DNA from: LC029 sp036676475
Lineage (GTDB): Bacteria; Bacillota; Bacilli; Aneurinibacillales; RAOX-1
Length of the DNA stretch: 64,000 nt
Assembly: GCA_036676475.1 (NCBI GenBank)
Contig: JAKFCU010000117.1
Span: 1 to 64,000, forward strand
Reading direction: 5' to 3'
How positions within the stretch are numbered: position 1 is the stretch's first letter; each line of letters begins with the position of its first letter. Of the stretch, positions 59,834 through 64,000 are shown piece by piece. The notes beneath the pieces are model-generated. The model saw only the letters and a list, made by a program, of their open reading frames with translations, had not been told where the DNA came from and ran no database searches. Made by a program: the position numbers and the translations under genes.

Positions 59834-61153
59834 TTGACGCAGCAACCGAAGAAAAAATGGCTAGGGTTTCTTTTATTAGTATTATCACTTTGTACCATAT
59901 TTTCCACGCCATTTCAGGATTTTGCCTCTCTTCCTGATGAAATACGCATTTTTAAAGGTTCCATCGAAGAATTAAATTTCTCCATGCCCGTAACAGGAAG
60001 CATTACTGCCAGTAATCCCAATGTAGTTCATATCAATGGCGAAACTGGTTTAGAGACCAATATTGATTATCGGTCACCCGTTACCATCAATACAAACGAA
60101 ACAGGTAAAACGGAATTACAGCTTAAAGTAGGAAATGTCCCCATTAAAACGGTAAAAGTGAATGTTCTTGAAGATTTCAAGGTTTACCCAGGGGGGCAAT
60201 CGATTGGTGTTCAACTGCAGACGGCTGGCGTTCTTGTAGTCGGGCATCATTTGGTGGATACGGGAAATGAGAAAATATCTCCCGGTGAAATGTCTAAAAT
60301 ACGGGTTGGAGATACGATTCTTAAGGTGAACGGCATGTATATTAATGATATTGAAGAGGTTGGCAAACTGGTTAAAGAAGCTGGAGATAAAAAAGAGGCT
60401 CTGTCTATTTTAGTCGCTCGGGGAGAGGAAAAGTTCGAGGTACAGCTTAGTCCGGTCTATGATGTTAAGGATCAAGCCTATAGGATGGGGCTATATATCC
60501 GAGACAGTGCAGCTGGTGTAGGAACCTTAACTTTTTATGATCCAATGAGCAAAAAATATGGAGCATTAGGTCATGTCATTTCTGATATCGATACGGGAAA
60601 ACCGATTGTTGTAGGAGATGGGCACATCGTTCAATCAAGAGTCACTTCTATTGAAAAAGGAACGAATGGGGCACCTGGTGAAAAATTCGCCATTTTTAAA
60701 GATGAAAATGATAAGCTTGGAAGCATTACCAAGAATACACCCTTTGGTATTTTTGGTGAAATGTCCAAGTATCCTGACAATAATATGGTTAAAGAACCGA
60801 TTCCGATTGCTCTGACTGAGCAAGTAGTGGAAGGCCCGGCTCAAATTCTAACAGTGGTAGACGGGCAAAAGGTTGAAAAATTCGATATTGAGATCGTCAA
60901 TGTGATTCAACAACGCTTTCCGGCAACGAAGGGAATGATTATTAAAGTTACCGATCCTCGGCTGTTGGAGAAAACTGGAGGGATTGTTCAGGGAATGAGT
61001 GGTAGTCCTATCATTCAAAAGGGACGGCTCATTGGAGCTGTGACACATGTGTTTGTCAATGATCCGACTTCTGGATATGGATTATTTATCGAATGGATGC
61101 TCCAGGATGCAGGAATTGATCTTTACAATCAAAAAGGACTCAAGGCCAGTTAA
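59834..61153 (+). CDS. spoIVB: SpoIVB peptidase
   Basis: A 439-residue S55 serine protease secreted from the forespore, which triggers SpoIVFB and sigma-K activation. An N-terminal membrane segment (WLGFLLLVLSLCTIF), a PDZ domain (about 130-200, ISPGEMSKIRVGDTILKVNG) and the S55 domain with His near 246 (GHVISDIDTG) and Ser near 391 (QGMSGSPIIQ) are all present. TTG start after AGGAGTG. Adjacent to recN and spo0A, as in B. subtilis. Confidence 0.95.
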   Translation: MTQQPKKKWLGFLLLVLSLCTIFSTPFQDFASLPDEIRIFKGSIEELNFSMPVTGSITASNPNVVHINGETGLETNIDYRSPVTINTNETGKTELQLKVGNVPIKTVKVNVLEDFKVYPGGQSIGVQLQTAGVLVVGHHLVDTGNEKISPGEMSKIRVGDTILKVNGMYINDIEEVGKLVKEAGDKKEALSILVARGEEKFEVQLSPVYDVKDQAYRMGLYIRDSAAGVGTLTFYDPMSKKYGALGHVISDIDTGKPIVVGDGHIVQSRVTSIEKGTNGAPGEKFAIFKDENDKLGSITKNTPFGIFGEMSKYPDNNMVKEPIPIALTEQVVEGPAQILTVVDGQKVEKFDIEIVNVIQQRFPATKGMIIKVTDPRLLEKTGGIVQGMSGSPIIQKGRLIGAVTHVFVNDPTSGYGLFIEWMLQDAGIDLYNQKGLKAS

Positions 61154-61175
61154 TACTTGGCCTTGAGTTTTTTTT
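61139..61175 (+). terminator. Terminator of spoIVB
   Basis: CTCAAGGCCA pairs with TGGCCTTGAG and overlaps the stop codon, followed by eight T. Confidence 0.9.
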
Positions 61176-61177
61176 GC

Positions 61178-61230
61178 ACTTATCGGCAAAGTATTATACG
61201 CAGTTCGCTACGCAAGTAGCTATATTACAC
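61178..61230 (+). repeat. Dispersed repeat, copy 3
   Basis: Starts ACTTATCGGCAAAGTATT, continues ATACGCAGTTCGCTACGC and ends AAGTAGCTATATTACAC. It is the most diverged copy, but aligns end to end with copies 1 and 2. It directly follows the spoIVB terminator. Confidence 0.7.
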
Positions 61231-61311
61231 TTATCAAATAATAGTCTGAAAATAAAAATAAATAAAAAAATTAAATGATTTTGCACTCTCAAGCAGGAAA
61301 ACCCCTTCATT

Positions 61312-61318
61312 TGTCGAA
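61312..61318 (+). promoter_or_regulatory. 0A box upstream of spo0A
   Basis: TGTCGAA is the exact Spo0A-binding core. An AGGAAAA about 16 bp upstream could be part of a sigma-H type -35 (RnAGGAWWW). Autoregulation by Spo0A-P and sigma-H is known for B. subtilis spo0A. Confidence 0.55.
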
Positions 61319-61370
61319 AAGTTATTTATAGTGATTTGAGCGATACTCAATATGAAGGAGTGATTATACA

Positions 61371-62162
61371 TTGAATACGATAAATGTGGTATTAGCAGAT
61401 GATAACAGAGAATTTACGGAACTCCTCAAAGACTATATAAACAGCCAAGAAGACATGGCAGTAACCGGAATTGCTTTTAACGGAAATGAAGTGTTCAAGA
61501 TCTTTGAAAGAGATGGGATTCCTGATGTCTTGATTCTTGATATTATCATGCCTCATTTAGATGGTTTAGCCGTATTAGAGCATATTCGCAGCCTAGAACT
61601 AGGACACCAGCCTAAAGTAATCATGCTGACGGCATTTGGCCAGGAAGAAGTGACGAAAAAAGCAGTAGAATTAGGAGCCTCCTATTATATTTTGAAACCG
61701 TTTGATATGGATGTGCTTGCTAACCGCATAAGACAAGTGGCAGGAAGCAACACATCCTATACCATTAAATCATCTCTAATTAAAACACCAACCGCTGCAA
61801 CGAAAACCAAATCATTGGATCAAAATATTACTGCCATCATTCATGAAATTGGGGTGCCTGCCCATATAAAAGGTTACATGTACCTGCGTGAGGCCATCAC
61901 GATGGTATACAATGACGTGGAACTCCTGGGTTCCATAACTAAAGTTCTCTACCCTGATATTGCCAAGAAGTTTAATACGACAGCTAGCCGTGTTGAACGT
62001 GCCATTCGCCATGCGATCGAAGTGGCTTGGTCCAGAGGAAATATGGACTCCATCGGCACTCTCTTTGGCTACACCGTCAGTAACTCCAAAGCAAAGCCAA
62101 CTAATAGCGAATTTATTGCGATGGTTGCGGACAAGCTGAGAATTGAGCATCGGGTGGGTTGA
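61371..62162 (+). CDS. spo0A: Sporulation master regulator Spo0A
   Basis: A 263-residue response regulator. The receiver has the acidic pair (Asp10, Asp11), phospho-acceptor Asp57 (LILDIIMP) and the conserved Lys in YILKPFD. The C-terminal DNA-binding domain includes ITAIIHEIGVPAHIKGYMYLREAI and TASRVERAIRHAIEVAWSRG (recognition helix). Start is TTG 61371 after AAGGAGTG. Complete and typical for Bacillales. Confidence 0.97.
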   Translation: MNTINVVLADDNREFTELLKDYINSQEDMAVTGIAFNGNEVFKIFERDGIPDVLILDIIMPHLDGLAVLEHIRSLELGHQPKVIMLTAFGQEEVTKKAVELGASYYILKPFDMDVLANRIRQVAGSNTSYTIKSSLIKTPTAATKTKSLDQNITAIIHEIGVPAHIKGYMYLREAITMVYNDVELLGSITKVLYPDIAKKFNTTASRVERAIRHAIEVAWSRGNMDSIGTLFGYTVSNSKAKPTNSEFIAMVADKLRIEHRVG

Positions 62163-62260
62163 GAGGATAGGGAGTAAGGTTGAAGTTTGATGGTACTCCC
62201 TTCCATTCAGTTAATGAAAACCTATAAACTCTTGTTCAGACAATAAACTTTTTCATCTTA

Positions 62261-62296
62261 CCCAATGAATCCTTTGTATTCATTGGGTTTAATTTT
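62261..62296 (+). terminator. Terminator downstream of spo0A
   Basis: CCCAATGAAT/ATTCATTGGG, a perfect 10-bp stem, then TTTAATTTT. Another possible hairpin, GGGAGTA/TACTCCC, lies at about 62170-62200. Confidence 0.8.
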
Positions 62297-62349
62297 CATC
62301 ACAAGCTATATATTCCACTTATGATGCTAAAGGGGAAGGTAATTACAAA

Positions 62350-62967
62350 TTGTGGAAAAATATAATGATGCAAAGAAAAAGGAAATGGATCAATTATCTC
62401 ATATTTTTTATTATTACTTTAGGTGTATTGTGGATTTTGTATCTTCAATGGATGATTTTTTCCGTCCAACATCAGAAACTAAATAAATCAGATGTAGGAA
62501 TTGTATTAGGTGCTGCATTGTGGAACGATTATCCAAGCCCTGCATTACAGGAACGGTTGGATGCCGCATATGACCTGTACAATAGAGGATATTATTCAAA
62601 AATAATTGTCTCTGGAGGCATGGATCATAATGGGTCAACCATTCCCGAAGCAGAAGGCATGAAACATTACCTCATGGCTAAAGGAACTTCCGCCGATCAT
62701 ATTTTTATTGAAGATCAATCACGGAGTACCTATGAAAATTTACTTTTTAGTAAAAGGATCATGGAAGTCTATGATTGGAACAGTTCAATTGTTGTTACAC
62801 ATGAGTATCATGGGGCAAGAGCGTGGGATATCGCTTGTTTCTTAGAATTCAATAGATCAAGTATTTACACGATCAAATCCAAAGTTTTATCGATGCCATG
62901 GCATAAGGCTAGGGAAACACTTGCATTCACAAAGTGGTTTATACAAAAACATCTTATCATCTTGTAA
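62350..62967 (+). CDS. YdcF/SanA-family (DUF218) membrane protein
   Basis: A 205-residue protein with one N-terminal membrane helix (NYLIFFIITLGVLWILYLQW) and a DUF218 domain: DVGIVLGAALWNDYPSPALQERLDAAYDLY, IIVSGGMD, PEAEGMKHYL and IEDQSRSTYENLLFSK. Relatives function in envelope processes; the exact role is unknown. Start is TTG 62350, 10 bp after GGGGAAGG; ATG codons at 62365 and 62368 are alternatives. Confidence 0.85.
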   Translation: MWKNIMMQRKRKWINYLIFFIITLGVLWILYLQWMIFSVQHQKLNKSDVGIVLGAALWNDYPSPALQERLDAAYDLYNRGYYSKIIVSGGMDHNGSTIPEAEGMKHYLMAKGTSADHIFIEDQSRSTYENLLFSKRIMEVYDWNSSIVVTHEYHGARAWDIACFLEFNRSSIYTIKSKVLSMPWHKARETLAFTKWFIQKHLIIL

Positions 62968-63007
62968 TTTTCAATTGAACTATGGGGATTCGATAATTTA
63001 ATAAGCA

Positions 63008-63047
63008 AACCCGATATCCAGACAATGAGAAAAATCGGGCTTTTTTT
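63008..63047 (+). terminator. Terminator of the YdcF-family gene
   Basis: CCCGAT (63010-63015) pairs with ATCGGG, followed by seven T residues. It overlaps the start of the mini-ORF at 63025. Confidence 0.6.
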
Positions 63048-63156
63048 AAATTCATGGCGTGACACAATTAAAAGAAATCCTGAAAAACAAATGTTTTATC
63101 TAGGTCAATTGTTAACAGCAAGAGAGCAATTGGTAAAGAAGCTACCAAATTTATAA
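63025..63156 (+). CDS. 43-residue mini-ORF, possibly a gene remnant
   Basis: Encodes MRKIGLFLNSWRDTIKRN followed by PEKQMFYLGQLLTAREQLVK and KLPNL. Codon use and the helical, amphipathic content look natural, and a 12-bp-stem terminator begins at the stop codon. There is no ribosome site, however, and the ATG falls inside the loop of the preceding terminator. It may be a fragment of a larger gene whose 5' part was lost. Confidence 0.3.
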   Translation: MRKIGLFLNSWRDTIKRNPEKQMFYLGQLLTAREQLVKKLPNL

Positions 63157-63194
63157 CAAAGACCACCCCATCAGCTTTGGAAGTGGTCTTTGTT
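63155..63194. terminator. Bidirectional terminator
   Basis: AACAAAGACCAC pairs perfectly (12 bp) with GTGGTCTTTGTT, between the mini-ORF and the convergent SET-domain gene. Confidence 0.8.
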
Positions 63195-63205
63195 ATTGGT
63201 TATTA

Positions 63206-63586
63206 TCAATCTCTTTTATCAAACCATAGAGGATCTTCGTTATCAACATCACCATTATAGTTGATTAGAATCTCTTCACCAGCTTTTATATCTGTGTAAG
63301 CATAGAAGTCAAACGTATGGTTATCAAAGTTAATATCATAAGTGGCATTAGGCTTATATGAATGGTTAAATAGCATGCCATAACCTAAGAGGAACGCTGT
63401 GTGGTTTGCGCCATACTCAAAAGCGTAATCAGCAAGCATTGTTTTCTCTATGAAAACATGTTCCTCATTAGGATAAGGAATGACCGGTGCTTCATGTATA
63501 AGATCACCTTTTGATATATCACGTGTCGCGAATACCCCCCTATTGAATTCCCCATTGCTGAGTGTGGAAGTTTTTATTTCTAACAT
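63206..63586 (-). CDS. Small SET-domain protein
   Basis: A 126-residue protein consisting only of a SET fold, a lysine methyltransferase-type domain. NRGVFATRDISKGDLI opens it; the SAM/substrate motif GMLFNHSYKPNATY (the NHS.xPN block) and IKAGEEILINYNG (the GEEl..Y block) are present. No post-SET cysteines are seen. ATG 63586 follows TAGGTGAT; an in-frame GTG at 63595 overlaps that site. The substrate protein is unknown. Confidence 0.85.
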   Translation of the reverse strand: MLEIKTSTLSNGEFNRGVFATRDISKGDLIHEAPVIPYPNEEHVFIEKTMLADYAFEYGANHTAFLLGYGMLFNHSYKPNATYDINFDNHTFDFYAYTDIKAGEEILINYNGDVDNEDPLWFDKRD

Positions 63587-63651
63587 GTTAATCACCTACG
63601 CGTTCTTTATTCTATGGAGCCATATCTTCTTAAGCATGCCATTTGATTAAG

Positions 63652-63756
63652 ATGAATGCAACTGTTTTAAATCATACTTCCAACAATTCTCTAACTTTGG
63701 ACCTGTTTATGCAGATTATGGCAGAGAGCATTCACAAAATTATTCCGGGCGACTGA
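63652..63756 (+). CDS. 34-residue mini-ORF, doubtful
   Basis: Encodes MNATVLNHTSNNSLTLDLF, then MQIMAESIHKIIPGD. The second half could form an amphipathic helix. No ribosome-binding site or promoter was seen, so it may be chance. Confidence 0.15.
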   Translation: MNATVLNHTSNNSLTLDLFMQIMAESIHKIIPGD

Positions 63757-63789
63757 ATATTTCAAGGAGCTAATCATCACGTAAAAAAC

Positions 63790-63819
63790 TTGACATGTCT
63801 TCAGTCATATCATCATAAT
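63790..63819 (+). promoter_or_regulatory. Promoter of the terminal menaquinone gene
   Basis: Perfect TTGACA (63790-63795), 18-bp spacer, CATAAT (63814-63819), about 40 bp before the GTG start. Confidence 0.5.
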
Positions 63820-63860
63820 TAATTTGACGTTAATAATAAGTTTAGGGAGTGAGTTTAGTA

Positions 63861-64000
63861 GTGAGCATTATTATACCCACACCGGAAAAACGAATGGGAG
63901 AAATTTCCGAAAAAGTGATGAGCGGCGAGCGTTTAACCCGGGAAGATGGGGTTTTCCTCTACCAACATGATGATTTATTGACGATGGGTCAATTAGCCAA
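63861..64000 (+). CDS. mqnE: Aminofutalosine synthase-like radical SAM protein (5' part)
   Basis: The first 46 codons run to the window end. MSIIIPTPEKRMGEISEKVM and SGERLTREDGVFLYQHDDLL and TMGQLA match the opening helix of MqnE/MqnC family radical-SAM enzymes (the xAGERLxxEDGxxLYxxDDLLxLGxLA pattern). MqnE makes aminofutalosine in the futalosine menaquinone pathway. Start GTG 63861 follows GGGAGTG. The cluster-binding Cys residues lie beyond the window, so MqnE versus MqnC cannot be settled. Confidence 0.6.
   Translation, partial: MSIIIPTPEKRMGEISEKVMSGERLTREDGVFLYQHDDLLTMGQLA

Noticed and set aside
1..64000. CRISPR array, rRNA or tRNA genes
   Set aside because: No regularly spaced direct repeats, no 16S/23S/5S segments and no tRNA cloverleaf with CCA were noticed on either strand.

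Overview
The window looks like chromosome from an endospore-forming member of the Bacillales. It carries spo0A, spoIVB, the whole spoIIIA operon and splB. Its backbone order (mntR, yqhP, yqhQ, yqhR, pepQ/yqhT, efp, yqhV, spoIIIA, accB, yqhY, nusB, folD, xseAB, ispA, dxs, tlyA, argR, recN, spoIVB, spo0A) is that of Bacillus subtilis and relatives. I cannot name the species; the accessory genes point outside the B. subtilis group.

Region 1 (1-7996) is a tightly packed operon for a bacterial microcompartment (BMC). A UbiX/UbiD prenyl-FMN decarboxylase pair is followed by three BMC-H shell proteins, an unrecognised protein whose N-terminus looks like an encapsulation peptide, a flavoprotein-like protein, an adenine-deaminase-like amidohydrolase with altered active-site residues, a cyclase/kynurenine-formamidase-like hydrolase and a DUF1989 protein. 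No aldehyde dehydrogenase or other classical metabolosome core enzyme is visible. A TTGACA/TATAGT promoter and a long hairpin leader precede it. This is the best candidate for a poorly described system. The window starts just upstream, so further locus genes may lie outside.

Region 2 (8000-10900) is a decayed zone: terminators, the 3' end of a group II intron, a DUF2935 gene, a near-perfect 20-bp-stem hairpin and a frameshifted, truncated tyrosine recombinase.

Region 3 (10980-30840) holds brxB, a double dynamin (dynA), splB, mntR and the yqhP-yqhQ-yqhR-pepQ-efp-yqhV series. Inserted among these are a c551-type lipoprotein cytochrome, a DUF441 protein, the sulfolactate genes comB/comA, an alpha/beta hydrolase and an acidic zinc-ribbon protein. 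The spoIIIAA-AH operon follows, behind a likely sigma-E promoter.

Region 4 (30900-46150) is an approximately 15-kb insertion between spoIIIAH and accB. It has a Fur-boxed FTR1/P19/DUF2318/ABC iron-uptake operon, then a TlpA-type thioredoxin and a cytochrome c maturation System I cluster (ccmE, F, H, A, B, C, D-like plus three unrecognised membrane proteins), then a Fur-boxed flavodoxin. System I is unexpected here because well-studied Bacillus species use System II. The CcmE has the variant CxxxY haem-binding motif.

Region 5 (46361-62162) returns to the conserved backbone, but accC is absent between accB and yqhY, and AmaP, DUF2273 and a TsaD paralogue are present. A 51-53 bp repeat occurs three times (16977, 47448, 61178). 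Region 6 (62200-64000) has a YdcF-family protein, a small SET-domain protein, two tiny ORFs and the start of an mqnE/mqnC-like menaquinone gene cut by the window edge.
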